Shown: in pieces, positions 43,140 to 52,476 of the stretch
Numbering within the stretch: the stretch's first letter is position 1
Layout of the letters: each line of letters begins with the position of its first letter
Source: Phyllobacteriaceae bacterium
GTDB lineage: Bacteria; Pseudomonadota; Alphaproteobacteria; Rhizobiales; Rhizobiaceae
NCBI GenBank assembly: GCA_024742765.1
Contig: JANSXT010000002.1
Span: forward strand, 62,001-126,000
Direction of reading: 5' to 3'
Length of the DNA stretch: 64,000 bases
The notes under the pieces: model-generated
Database searches by the model: none
The model's input: the letters and a program-made list of their open reading frames with translations, nothing else
Told to the model about the DNA's origin: nothing
Program-made: the position numbers and the translations under genes

Positions 43140-44218
43140 TGCGCCGCGCTCTTTGCGGCTACCCGGTCGGCCGGTTCGACAGGCCCGGCATCCAGTCTCG
43201 CCAATGCGATTTGGTCGGCGGCTGCGTTGCAGGGAATGCCTTCGCGCTCGGCATGCTCGAAAATGGCCGTCAGCGTATCGCCGATGCCGAGCACACGGCG
43301 CTCTACATCGGATTGTCCGTTGGGCATGAACTCGGCGGCAAGCTGGATCATGCCCCCGCTGTTGATCACATAGTCAGGCGCATAGAGGACGCCGCGTTGC
43401 ATCAATGCGGGGCCATCCCGATGCTCAACGGCCAATTGGTTGTTGGCGCCGCCAGCAATGATGCCAGCCTTGAGCTGGGGGATTGTTTCTGTGTTCAGGA
43501 CGGCACCCAAAGCGCAAGGTGCGAAGATGTCAGCGTTGACCGCATGTATTTGCGATGCGTCTGCCGGCTCGGCGTCCCACAGCCTGACAGCGCGTTGCAC
43601 GCGATCTGACAGCAAGTCGGAGACCGTCAATTGCGCGCCAGCTTCATGAAGCAACTGGCACAATCGCCAACCGACATTGCCTAGCCCCTGTACGGCGACG
43701 GTTACGCCGTGCATATCCTGTCCAGGATAGCGGAATTCGATCGCCGCACTTATGCCGGCAAAGCAACCCAGCGCGGTGCTTGGAGAGGGATCGCCGCTGC
43801 CGCCCTGCTCTTGGGACAGACCGAGGACGTGGCGCGTCTCGCGCCGGATTTCCGTCATGTCGGTTACGGTCGAGCCGACATCTTCGCCGGTGATGTATCG
43901 CCCGCCCAGTCGTTCGATGGCGCGACCGACCGATTGCATCAAGGCTGGCGTCTTTTCTTGGCCCGGCTGCAACATGACAACCATCTTGCCGCCGCCAAAT
44001 GGGGCGTGTGCGACGGCGGCTTTCATGGTCATGCCACGCGACAGCCGCAGCACATCATCCAGCGCTTCGGTTTCGCCGGCATATTCTCGAATGCGACAAC
44101 CACCTATGGCCGGTCCCAGTCGCGTGCTGTGTACCGCGATGATGCAGCGCAAGCCGGTGGCCTTGTCGGTTGCGTAGACGACCTGCTCATGATCGGCGAA
44201 GCTTGATCGACTGAACAT
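43136..44218 (-). CDS. Leu/Phe/Val-type amino acid dehydrogenase
   Basis: 360 residues. Glu/Leu/Phe/Val dehydrogenase fold: LGPAIGGCRI, substrate Lys66 (RGMTMKAAVA) and catalytic Lys78 (PFGGGKMVV), Asp in ITGEDVGSTVTDM, dinucleotide loop AVQGLGNVG at about 175-183. It oxidatively deaminates branched or aromatic amino acids to 2-oxo acids with NAD+. Coupling to the M20 gene suggests that amino acids released by deacylation feed this step. The upstream region (44219-44398) is shared with the divergent AraC gene. Confidence 0.9.
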   Translation of the reverse strand: MFSRSSFADHEQVVYATDKATGLRCIIAVHSTRLGPAIGGCRIREYAGETEALDDVLRLSRGMTMKAAVAHAPFGGGKMVVMLQPGQEKTPALMQSVGRAIERLGGRYITGEDVGSTVTDMTEIRRETRHVLGLSQEQGGSGDPSPSTALGCFAGISAAIEFRYPGQDMHGVTVAVQGLGNVGWRLCQLLHEAGAQLTVSDLLSDRVQRAVRLWDAEPADASQIHAVNADIFAPCALGAVLNTETIPQLKAGIIAGGANNQLAVEHRDGPALMQRGVLYAPDYVINSGGMIQLAAEFMPNGQSDVERRVLGIGDTLTAIFEHAEREGIPCNAAADQIALARLDAGPVEPADRVAAKSAAQ

Positions 44219-44398
44219 TTGTTTTTTGGGCTCCCCATGCGACCGAAACCGGCGGATCGGAAATCCACCGTCACGAAATCGTGCCGCATGGTTTCGGCGA
44301 CGTATTGGTTGAAATTGTTCGGGTCAGCCTGTTCGGCGGGACGGTGCCACCCAATTTTTTCCAATACAGGCTTTGAAGGAAGCGATACGCTTCGCGGC
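44219..44398. promoter_or_regulatory. divergent promoter region between dehydrogenase and AraC regulator
   Basis: 180 bp between the two divergent genes if the AraC gene starts at 44399. It probably holds both promoters and the AraC operator. I see no clear repeated box. Confidence 0.4.
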
Positions 44399-45250
44399 AT
44401 GGCGCGAGATGGCTCCCCAAATCAAACCCACTACTGGTCCAGCCGGGCGACGCCCGGGGTCAGCCTGCTGCATGCTGACTTCAAGACCATGAACTTCCGC
44501 CCTCATACGCACGATTCATACGTGATCGCTGTGACGGAGGTCGGGGGGTCCGTTATTCGTAGCCGCGGCGACGAATTTGAAGTCAGCGATCAATTGCTGA
44601 TGGTCTTCAATCCGGACGAACCGCATGAAGGTTGGCTCGGCACCAGCGATCGGTGGCGGTATCGTTCGCTATACGTATCAAAATCAGCAACCGACCTGAT
44701 CGCCGAGTGTCTTGAGCTGGACCGGATTCCACGGTTCAATTCCAACGGATTTGCAGACCGGCAATTGTGTCGCGCGTTTCTCAGAATGCACCGGCTGCTT
44801 GGATCCAAGAGCGACGCCGGCAAGTTGCGCGAGAGCTTTCTTGACTCATTTTGCGCCTTGTTCGAGCGCCACAGCGATAAGCGGACTAGCCGGGATCGCC
44901 TGCGCGCCGATCATGCCCTCCTAAAAAAGGCAATCGCTATCATGGAGGATAACTATGGTGACAAACTGTTGCTTGACGATCTTGGCGCGGCAGTCGACCT
45001 GACCCCGTTCCAGCTCATCACACTTTACAAGCGTTGTACCGGTCTTACGCCCCACAGTTATCTGGTGCAGATCCGACTTCGCAACGCGTGCCGCATGTTA
45101 CGGCGCGGCGTCTCGATTGCCGAAGCAAGTTTCGCTTCCGGCTTTTATGATCAAGCCGCAATGACCAATCAGTTCAAACGGACTTTTGCCATCACACCCA
45201 TGCAATATGCACTGGCTTGGCGCCCGGCGGATTCCGTCTACACGCACTGA
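44399..45250 (+). CDS. AraC-family transcriptional regulator
   Basis: About 283 residues from ATG 44399 (the frame is open from 44219). N-terminal cupin-like sensor (FRPHTHDSYVIAVTEVGG ... LLMVFNPDEPHEGWLG) and C-terminal double helix-turn-helix (LDDLGAAVDLTPFQLITLYKRCTGLTPHSYLVQIRLRNACRML ... FYDQAAMTNQFKRTFAITPMQY). It diverges from the dehydrogenase/M20/peptide-transporter genes and is the likely activator of that block, responding to the amino acid or peptide. The exact start is uncertain. Confidence 0.88.
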   Translation: MARDGSPNQTHYWSSRATPGVSLLHADFKTMNFRPHTHDSYVIAVTEVGGSVIRSRGDEFEVSDQLLMVFNPDEPHEGWLGTSDRWRYRSLYVSKSATDLIAECLELDRIPRFNSNGFADRQLCRAFLRMHRLLGSKSDAGKLRESFLDSFCALFERHSDKRTSRDRLRADHALLKKAIAIMEDNYGDKLLLDDLGAAVDLTPFQLITLYKRCTGLTPHSYLVQIRLRNACRMLRRGVSIAEASFASGFYDQAAMTNQFKRTFAITPMQYALAWRPADSVYTH

Positions 45251-45374
45251 AACCTGAGACTTCAAAATTCTCCAATACTCCCCGCGTCGCAGTCCTGAGG
45301 ATCGTTCATCGGCCTTGTGGAATGGGGCACGAGGTTGTGGTGGCGTTTTAAAGGCCGCCAGATTGGGAGGAACA

Positions 45375-46472
45375 ATGAAGCGCATCACACGCCGGCATCT
45401 TGGCCGAACCTTTGCGATGAGCGCTGCTGGCACGTTGGCAGCGCCAGCTGTTGCGCAGTCTGCGCCCGATTTTGTTTGGCGGATGACATCGAGCTTTCCG
45501 CGAACTCTTGACACCATTTTCGGCACGTCGGAACGATTTCAACGGCGGGTCTTTGAGCTCACCGAAGGCCGCATGCGCATTGACGTCTTTGCGCCCGGAG
45601 AACTGGTCGGAGGACTTCAAGCCCTTGACGCGACCACGGACGGTACTGTCGAAATGGCCCATACGGGCAGTTACTATTTCGTCGGCAAGAACGAGGCATT
45701 TGCTTTTGGTACTTCGCTTCCATTCGGCCTGAATACCCGGCAGCAGAACGCTTGGCTGTATCAGGGTGGCGGGATCGAATTGTGCAACGAGTTCTACAAG
45801 GAATATGGCGTCTACGGTTTGCCGCTCGGCAGTACGGGCGCGCAGATGGGCGGATGGTTCCGCAAAGAGATAAACACCGTTGACGATCTCAAAGGGCTGA
45901 AACTTCGAGTTGGCGGCTTTGCTGGACAGGTTCTGGCACGGGTCGGCGCGGTACCGCAGCAAATTGCAGCTGGAGACGTTTACCCTGCATTGGAGCGCGG
46001 TACCATCGACGCCGCAGAGTGGGTCGGCCCGTATGATGACGAAAAGCTGGGATTGGCAACCGCAGCGCCATATTACTATGCGCCAGGCTGGTGGGAAGGC
46101 AGCACGACCATTCATCTGTTTGTCAATCTAGATGCATGGAACGGGTTGCCGGATTTTTTTCGTACCGCGATAGCGGCGGCGGCTGTGGATGCGGATATGT
46201 GGACCCAGGCGCGCTATGATGCCCTCAACCCCGCCGCCATCAAACGCTTGATCGCTTCCGGGGCGAAGTTGCGCTGGTTCTCTCAGGAGATCATGGATTC
46301 CTGCTACGACGAAGCCCAAGCACTGTTCAATGAGACCGCCGAACGCAATGATTGGTTTCGTCGAATTTATGATCAATGGAAACCTTTTCAGGAAGAGTCC
46401 AACTTCTGGTTCCAGGTTGCCGAATTGCCATTTCAACGGTTCGTCTATGGTCGCACCAGCAATCGTGGCTGA
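45375..46472 (+). CDS. TRAP transporter substrate-binding protein (DctP/TakP-like)
   Basis: 365 residues from the ATG after GGGAGGAAC. Twin-arginine-like leader (TRRHLGRTFAMSAAG) ending AVAQSA. The mature region matches the DctP family branch of 2-oxoacid-binding receptors: WRMTSSFPRTLDTIFG, FAPGELVGGLQALDA, GTIDAAEWVGPYDDEKLGL, YYYAPGWWEG. Such periplasmic receptors need DctQ/DctM membrane subunits, which are not next to it, so it is an orphan here. A 2-oxo acid ligand would fit the surrounding pathway (inference). Confidence 0.88.
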   Translation: MKRITRRHLGRTFAMSAAGTLAAPAVAQSAPDFVWRMTSSFPRTLDTIFGTSERFQRRVFELTEGRMRIDVFAPGELVGGLQALDATTDGTVEMAHTGSYYFVGKNEAFAFGTSLPFGLNTRQQNAWLYQGGGIELCNEFYKEYGVYGLPLGSTGAQMGGWFRKEINTVDDLKGLKLRVGGFAGQVLARVGAVPQQIAAGDVYPALERGTIDAAEWVGPYDDEKLGLATAAPYYYAPGWWEGSTTIHLFVNLDAWNGLPDFFRTAIAAAAVDADMWTQARYDALNPAAIKRLIASGAKLRWFSQEIMDSCYDEAQALFNETAERNDWFRRIYDQWKPFQEESNFWFQVAELPFQRFVYGRTSNRG

Positions 46473-46531
46473 AACGCGACAGGCTTGAAGTGCCGCTTGC
46501 AATGGGGTGCGCCAACGTCATCGCACGCAAC

Positions 46532-46549
46532 CTAGGGTCCTGACCCTAG
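46532..46549. terminator. hairpin between convergent genes
   Basis: CTAGGG and CCCTAG arms around a 6-nt loop, spanning the stop codon of the acyl-CoA dehydrogenase. Possibly a bidirectional terminator. The bases GGGTCCTGACCCTAG also resemble the ends of the MITE-like element at 7678-7952, so an IS-end origin is possible. Confidence 0.45.
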
Positions 46550-47682
46550 ACATCGTCTGTCAGGTTACGCGCGATGACAATGCGTTGGATATCGGACGTG
46601 CCCTCGTAGATCGAACACACCCGCACGTCGCGGTAGATCCGTTCGACCTCAAAATCGGCAAGGTAGCCATACCCTCCCAGAGTTTGGATCGCATGCCGAC
46701 AAACTGTCTCGGCCATTTCAGAGGCAAACAGCTTGGCCATCGAGGCCTCTTGCAGGCAAGGCTGTCCCGCATCCTTCAACGATGCTGCACGCCAGACCAT
46801 CAAATCCGCCGCATGGATTGCAGTCGCCATATCCGCGAGCCGGAAGGACACGGCTTGATGATCGATGATTGCCTTTCCAAATGCGGTGCGGTCCCGGGCG
46901 TAGCGCAACGCTCTTGCGTGAGCCGCTTTCGCCATACCAAGGGCCTGAGCGGCGACGGCAATCCGGCCGGCTTCCAGTTCTGACAATGCGATACGCAGCC
47001 CGTCTCCTTCACCAGCCAGCAGGTTGGCCGCTGGCACACGGCACTCATCAAGCGCGATCTGGCAGTGGTCCGACGCGCGCTGTCCCATCGTCTCCTCGAG
47101 CCGGATGATGTTGTAGCCAGGCGTGTCGGTCGGCACAACGAAGGCGGAAATTCCTCTCTTGCCTGCCTCCGGATCGGTGACTGCAAATACAATGGCGATA
47201 TCGGCACTCTTGCCTGACGTGATGAACTGCTTGCTGCCATTCAGCACATAGCTGTCCCCATCGCGCACAGCTCGCGTTGAAATCGACGCTGCGTCGGAAC
47301 CGGCTCCCGGCTCGGTCAAACAGAAGCAACCAAGCTTTTCGCCCTTGGCCAGTGGAACAAGAAATTGCTGTTTTTGCGACATGTTTCCATGCCGCTCGAT
47401 CGCCTTGCAAACGAGCACGTTGTGAACCAAGAGAGCAGTCGAGAAGGCACCATCGGCCTCGGCGATCTCGGCAATAATCCGGGTTAGCGAAACGTAGTCG
47501 GCGCCGACGCCACCATTGTCGGCGTCGACGATTATGCCCATGAACCCCATTGTGCCCAGGCGGCACATCAGGTCAATCTGGAAAACACTGGTGCGATCGG
47601 CTTCCGCTGCTCCAGGCGCCAATTCGCGCTGGGCGAAAGTCCGCGCGGCCAGTCCCATCTCTTCCTGTTCCGGCGTCAACAT
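46546..47682 (-). CDS. acyl-CoA dehydrogenase
   Basis: 378 residues from ATG 47682 (MLTPEQEEM), ten codons inside the longest frame. FAD/acyl-CoA dehydrogenase pattern: FCLTEPGAGSDAASIST, FITSGKSADIAIVFA, the helical core GIALSELEAGRIAVAAQALGMAKAA-like region, and IYEGTSDIQRIVIARN with the catalytic-base Glu. It catalyses alpha-beta desaturation of an acyl-CoA, probably short branched (isovaleryl/2-methylbutyryl type), which matches the nearby racemase/SDR/thiolase. Its convergent neighbour is the TRAP receptor gene. Confidence 0.9.
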   Translation of the reverse strand: MLTPEQEEMGLAARTFAQRELAPGAAEADRTSVFQIDLMCRLGTMGFMGIIVDADNGGVGADYVSLTRIIAEIAEADGAFSTALLVHNVLVCKAIERHGNMSQKQQFLVPLAKGEKLGCFCLTEPGAGSDAASISTRAVRDGDSYVLNGSKQFITSGKSADIAIVFAVTDPEAGKRGISAFVVPTDTPGYNIIRLEETMGQRASDHCQIALDECRVPAANLLAGEGDGLRIALSELEAGRIAVAAQALGMAKAAHARALRYARDRTAFGKAIIDHQAVSFRLADMATAIHAADLMVWRAASLKDAGQPCLQEASMAKLFASEMAETVCRHAIQTLGGYGYLADFEVERIYRDVRVCSIYEGTSDIQRIVIARNLTDDV

Positions 47683-47832
47683 CGATCCGTCTCCACTCAA
47701 TCGCCTGAACAAGACATGGCGAGGCTGCCACAGACCGTATTGGTGAAAGTTGATTGAGCCGGTTCAGGAATCTCCAAGACTTGAGCCGATCTCGACGATT
47801 GATTGTGGAGATCGAAGAGAACGGAGGAGATG

Positions 47833-48144
47833 ATGGCCAAAGCCTACTGGATCGCACAGGTCGATATCCACGATCCCGACGCTTATAAGAACTACATACT
47901 CGCCAATGGCGAGGCATTCAAAAAATACTCGGGCCGTTTCATCGTTCGAGCCGGGCGCGCAGACACGCTTGAGGGCACCAGCCGCAACCGCAAGGTTGTC
48001 GTGGAGTTTCCCGACTACGAAACGGCTTTGGCTTGCTGGCACTCTGACGAATACCAGCGCGCCCGTGCGCACCGCATCGATGCTGCCGACGCTGATCTCG
48101 TGGTTGTGGAGGGCTATGAGGGCGGTCCTGCGCCAATGCCCTAG
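47833..48144 (+). CDS. DUF1330 family protein
   Basis: 103 residues. Dimeric alpha/beta-barrel-type small protein: AYWIAQVDIHDPDAYKNYI, FIVRAGRADTLEG, RKVVVEFPDYETALACWHSDEYQRAR. This is a clear DUF1330 pattern; function of the family is not established. The ATG at 47833 has the better spacing from GGAGG than the ATG one codon earlier. It leads a short plus-strand run with the SDR and the oxidoreductase. Confidence 0.88.
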   Translation: MAKAYWIAQVDIHDPDAYKNYILANGEAFKKYSGRFIVRAGRADTLEGTSRNRKVVVEFPDYETALACWHSDEYQRARAHRIDAADADLVVVEGYEGGPAPMP

Positions 48145-48162
48145 TCAATCGACGGGTTCGAT

Positions 48163-48906
48163 ATGGATCTTCACCTGACGGACATGAAAGCGCTGGTATG
48201 CGGGGCCTCGCGCGGTCTCGGATATGCCTGTGCCTTGGAACTGGCGCGCGAGGGGGCCACTGTAACTCTTGTTGCGCGATCCGGAGCAGCTTTGACCGAG
48301 GCAGCCGAAACCATCGAGACACAGACCGGACGCCGACCAGCTACCGTCATTGCTGATCTTTCTACCATTGAGGGCCGTGAGGCCGCGATCGCCTCCTGCA
48401 CCGCACCCGACATCCTCATTACCAACGCCGGAGGACCCCCATCGCAAAGTTATGATTCATTGACAAACGAGGATTGGCAGAAGGCGTTGGCCACCAACTT
48501 CCTGGCGGCAGAAGCACTGATCCGATCCATTGTACCGAAGATGGCGGCACGTGGGCACGGACGGGTGGTCAATATCACATCGATGTCGGTTCGTGTTCCC
48601 GTACCTGACCTTGATCTGTCCACGGCGCCGCGCTTGGCCCTCACGGGTTATGTTGCCGGTGTCGCTCGCAAAGTTGCGGCACGCGGTGTCACACTCAACT
48701 GTGTCTTGCCAGGCCCCATTCTGACCGAGCGGATTGCTGAACTTGGCGATACGGCCGATGCGCTGATTGCAGACGTGCCAATGAAGCGAGGCGGCACGCC
48801 CGAAGAATTTGCCGCAGCCTGCGTTTTTCTATGCAGCCGACAGGCCGCGTTCATCACCGGACAAAACCTCTTGGTGGATGGCGGTCTCTGCCGGCTGACA
48901 ATGTGA
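48163..48906 (+). CDS. SDR-family protein lacking the usual Tyr-x-x-x-Lys
   Basis: 247 residues. SDR cofactor loop CGASRGLGYACALELAREG and NAGGPP are present. Where the catalytic YxxxK should be, the sequence reads LDLSTAPRLALTGYVAGVARKVA, so the Tyr and Lys are replaced (S-x-A-x-R type). This subgroup is often annotated as 3-oxoacyl-ACP reductase-like but may not catalyse the standard reaction. It lies 18 bp after the DUF1330 gene and upstream of the indolepyruvate oxidoreductase. Confidence 0.85.
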   Translation: MDLHLTDMKALVCGASRGLGYACALELAREGATVTLVARSGAALTEAAETIETQTGRRPATVIADLSTIEGREAAIASCTAPDILITNAGGPPSQSYDSLTNEDWQKALATNFLAAEALIRSIVPKMAARGHGRVVNITSMSVRVPVPDLDLSTAPRLALTGYVAGVARKVAARGVTLNCVLPGPILTERIAELGDTADALIADVPMKRGGTPEEFAAACVFLCSRQAAFITGQNLLVDGGLCRLTM

Positions 48907-48993
48907 CGTCGCATCACGTCAACTTTTCTCCAAGACGCCCCCATCGACTTTGAATAGTCAAACTGATCTCAACACGGAGACCGAGCATGTTCC

Positions 48994-51900
48994 ATGCGGC
49001 ATGACCAGCCAGTCGAGCCGGAGACCAAGCAAGTCCGCTACCTGAACGGCGTCGAGGCTGCAGCAGAGATTTCTGTTCTGCAGATCGCGCGCGATCGTGC
49101 CAAAGGTCTCAAGACCGGCGCGTTCGTCAGCGGCTACCGAGGTTCGCCGCTTTCAGGCTTCGACCGCACCATTTCTCGCCGCATCCGCGATCTGCCTCCG
49201 GGCGAGATCGTTTTCCAGCCCGGTCTAAACGAGGAGCTGGCCGCGACCGCTGTGTGGGGCAGTCAACAAGTTGGACTGTCCGATCCCACCGATTTTGAAG
49301 GGGTCACGGGTTATTGGTACGCCAAGGCCCCTGGGGTAGATCGGTCCACTGACGCATTGCGCCATGCCAACCACGCAGGCACGGCAAGGTTTGGCGGTGT
49401 ATTGGCGCTGTTGGGTGACGATCACACGTGCAAATCGTCCACATTGCCCAACTACAGCGAGTTTATTGCTCGCCATGTTGGTATGCCGCTGCTTTTCCCC
49501 GCAACCGTACAGGAAGTTATCGACTTCGGCTTGGCAGGCGTCGAGATGTCCCGCTATGCCGGTGTTTGGGTCGGACTGAAATGCCTTATCGACACCATGG
49601 ATGCGTCGGCGCCGGCGATCTTGGACCCAAATCGCGTAGAATTCACGCTGCCCACCGACGTGGACATGCCGCTCGATGGACTTTCCATCCGATGGCCTGA
49701 TGCGCCTGCCGATCAGGAGAAGAGGCTGATCAATTTCCGCCTTCCGGCGGCTGTGGCTTTCGCACGCGCCAACGGCCTCAATCGTATCGAAGAGCATGGC
49801 ACCGCACCCAAACTGGGTGTTGTGACAGCGGGCAAATCTTGGCTCGATACACGGCAGGCACTGGGCGAAATTGCAAAGCGCACGGGTCATGAACCACCGC
49901 TGAGTCTTTTCAAGGCCGGGCTGATTTGGCCGCTCGACGAAACTGCGATCCGTGATTTCGCAATTGGACTCGACGCGATCCTCGTGATCGAAGAAAAGGC
50001 CGCCATCCTCGAGGACCAAGTCCGCGCCGCTCTCTACAACGTGCCTGCCGACGCACGCCCGACCGTTGAGGGGCGGCGAGATCGGACAGACCACGTGCTT
50101 TTCCCCGAAACCGGCGACCTGAACAGCCTTTCAATCGCCGCCGCCATTGCGCGCCGCTGCGATCTTCCAGATGGCAGCGGGGAGGCGATAGCGCGTGAAA
50201 TTGAGGCTCAGTTGGCCGGTCCGACACAAACCAGCGTCGCAAACCGCACGCCGTATTTCTGTGCTGGCTGTCCGCATTCCACATCGACCCGGGTGCCCGA
50301 AGGCAGTCGGGCATTGGCGGGAATCGGCTGTCATTTCATGGCGCAATGGATGGACCGCGAAACCGGATTCTATACCCAAATGGGCGGCGAGGGTGCCGGC
50401 TGGCTTGGACAGGCTCCGTTTGTCAATTCATCTCACATATTCGCCAATTTAGGAGATGGAACCTACAATCACTCCGGCATTCTAGCAATCCGTGCTGCCG
50501 TGGCCGCCAAGGCCAACATTACCTACAAAATCCTCTTTAATGATGCTGTCGCAATGACTGGCGGCCAGGCCAATGAAGGTGGCCTCGACGTCCCCCGCAT
50601 AGTTGAACAAGTCTGGGCAGAAGGCGCTCGCGCGGTCGCGGTCGTGACCGACGACACGGCGCGTTATCGCAACATCAAGCTTCCCAACCGCACGCAGTTG
50701 CTCCATCGGGATCGCCTCGACGAGGTGCAGCGCAGGTTCCGGGACACGTCTGGGCTGACGGTGATCGTTTATGATCAGGGCTGTGCGACAGAACTGCGCA
50801 GAAAACGCAAACGCGGGGAGCTTCCCACTCCTGTCAAGCGTGTCTTTATCGATCCCGAAGTCTGCGAAGGATGCGGCGATTGTGGCATTCAATCGAACTG
50901 TGTCGCCATCAAACCGCTAGAAACGCCCTTAGGAACGAAGCGGGCGATCGACCAATCGAGTTGCAATTCCGACTATTCTTGCCTCAAAGGCTTCTGCCCC
51001 AGCTTCATAACGGTCGAATGCGGAGAGCCTGTGAAACCGGGACAGAACATGGCGCCGGTTGCGGACCTCCCGCCGCCGCCGGCGCCGGACCCGACCCGCT
51101 CGCATGATATGGTTATCGCCGGAGTTGGTGGCAGTGGCGTTGTCTCGCTTGGCGCGATGATCGGCCGCGCGGCCAAGCTTGCCGGGCGAGACATCAACGT
51201 GCTCGACATGATCGGACTGGCGCAAAAGGGCGGCCCCGTGGTGAGCCAGATTCGTATGTCACCCCAAGGCGGCAAAGTGGTCGCTATGCGCATTGCCCCA
51301 GGTGGCGCCGACCTCGTTGTTGGTGCGGATGCCATCGTCGCAGCCAGCGCGGACGTTTTGCGGCTGTGCGGCCAACAGACCGTTGGTTGCATAGAAGCAC
51401 TGGTGGCACCCTCTGCCGATTTTGTGCTCGACAGCGACTATCAATTGCCGGTGGCAGACGTTGACGCCGCCCTGTCGCATCGAATTGCGGTCCAAAAACT
51501 GCACCGCGTGCCCGCGGTACAGGTGGCCACATCACTTCTGGGCAACGCGATCGCCGCCAATGCAATTCTGATGGGCTATGCGGTTCAGACGGGCATACTT
51601 CCACTGTCCCCTGAAAACGTAGAGTCGGCGATCGATGAACTCGGAAATTCGGTCACGTTCAATATCGCTGCGTTTCGGATCGGACGGCGATTTGCAGTGG
51701 ACCCGGAAGCCGTATGCACCGAAGCGGGACTCGCAGAACATTTGGGCGAAACAACGCTGACCGGTCTGATTGATGATCGTGTCAGACGGCTGGTCGCCTA
51801 TCAGAATGAGGCCTACGCAGCGCGTTACATGCGGGCACTCAAGCGTCTTGAGCGCATCACACTGAACGAACCCGCAAAAGAGCGGCTCCTGCGGTCGGCG

Positions 51901-52476
51901 GCACATGGCCTGTTCCGCCTGATGGCCTATAAGGATGAGTATGAGGTCGCGCGGCTTATCAGTACCTCGCGTTTGCGCTCTCAAATTGAGGCGCAGTATG
52001 GCAAGATCCGCAAGCAGCAGTACCATTTGGCCCCGCCGCTTTTGCCTGGGAGAGACGCTGCGGGACGTCCGAAAAAGCGGGCTTTCGGTGCTTGGATGCG
52101 TGTAACGCTTCATGGCTTGCAGCACCTCAAATTCTTGCGGGGCACACCTTTTGACCCATTTGGCTACGCCCCCGAACGTCGCGCTGAACGGGCATTCATC
52201 CATCGCTTCGAGGGCATTATTGAAACCGTTGCTGACGTGGTGACTGAAGAAACGACCGACGCGGCGGTGGCAATCCTGGATCTTGGCGCCGAGGTTCGTG
52301 GTTATGGTCCTGTAAAGGACGCCGCTCGACATCGGATCGAAAAAGAATGGGACACCCGATTGCCTCAGCTGATGGCTGCGGCGGGCCAACAAACTCAACG
52401 CTCCAAGGACGATCGAGAAGAAAAAGCTCCTTCGCCAAGTCTCGTGCTCGCAGACGATGAGAGGAGATCTGGATGA
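48994..52476 (+). CDS. fused indolepyruvate ferredoxin oxidoreductase (IorA-IorB)
   Basis: 1160 residues, the usual size of the bacterial IorA-IorB fusion. The N-terminal TPP-enzyme half has RYLNGVEAAAEISVLQIARD, GYRGSPLSGFD and a TPP-binding region GDGTYNHSGILAIRAAVAAK. A 4Fe-4S segment follows (CEGCGDCGIQSNC, CNSDYSCLKGFCPSF). The C-terminal gamma part starts with DMVIAGVGGSGVVSLGAMIG. The enzyme oxidatively decarboxylates aryl or branched 2-oxo acids to acyl-CoA with ferredoxin as acceptor, which links the amino acid dehydrogenase to the acyl-CoA genes. Its stop overlaps the next start (ATGA). Confidence 0.93.
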   Translation: MRHDQPVEPETKQVRYLNGVEAAAEISVLQIARDRAKGLKTGAFVSGYRGSPLSGFDRTISRRIRDLPPGEIVFQPGLNEELAATAVWGSQQVGLSDPTDFEGVTGYWYAKAPGVDRSTDALRHANHAGTARFGGVLALLGDDHTCKSSTLPNYSEFIARHVGMPLLFPATVQEVIDFGLAGVEMSRYAGVWVGLKCLIDTMDASAPAILDPNRVEFTLPTDVDMPLDGLSIRWPDAPADQEKRLINFRLPAAVAFARANGLNRIEEHGTAPKLGVVTAGKSWLDTRQALGEIAKRTGHEPPLSLFKAGLIWPLDETAIRDFAIGLDAILVIEEKAAILEDQVRAALYNVPADARPTVEGRRDRTDHVLFPETGDLNSLSIAAAIARRCDLPDGSGEAIAREIEAQLAGPTQTSVANRTPYFCAGCPHSTSTRVPEGSRALAGIGCHFMAQWMDRETGFYTQMGGEGAGWLGQAPFVNSSHIFANLGDGTYNHSGILAIRAAVAAKANITYKILFNDAVAMTGGQANEGGLDVPRIVEQVWAEGARAVAVVTDDTARYRNIKLPNRTQLLHRDRLDEVQRRFRDTSGLTVIVYDQGCATELRRKRKRGELPTPVKRVFIDPEVCEGCGDCGIQSNCVAIKPLETPLGTKRAIDQSSCNSDYSCLKGFCPSFITVECGEPVKPGQNMAPVADLPPPPAPDPTRSHDMVIAGVGGSGVVSLGAMIGRAAKLAGRDINVLDMIGLAQKGGPVVSQIRMSPQGGKVVAMRIAPGGADLVVGADAIVAASADVLRLCGQQTVGCIEALVAPSADFVLDSDYQLPVADVDAALSHRIAVQKLHRVPAVQVATSLLGNAIAANAILMGYAVQTGILPLSPENVESAIDELGNSVTFNIAAFRIGRRFAVDPEAVCTEAGLAEHLGETTLTGLIDDRVRRLVAYQNEAYAARYMRALKRLERITLNEPAKERLLRSAAHGLFRLMAYKDEYEVARLISTSRLRSQIEAQYGKIRKQQYHLAPPLLPGRDAAGRPKKRAFGAWMRVTLHGLQHLKFLRGTPFDPFGYAPERRAERAFIHRFEGIIETVADVVTEETTDAAVAILDLGAEVRGYGPVKDAARHRIEKEWDTRLPQLMAAAGQQTQRSKDDREEKAPSPSLVLADDERRSG

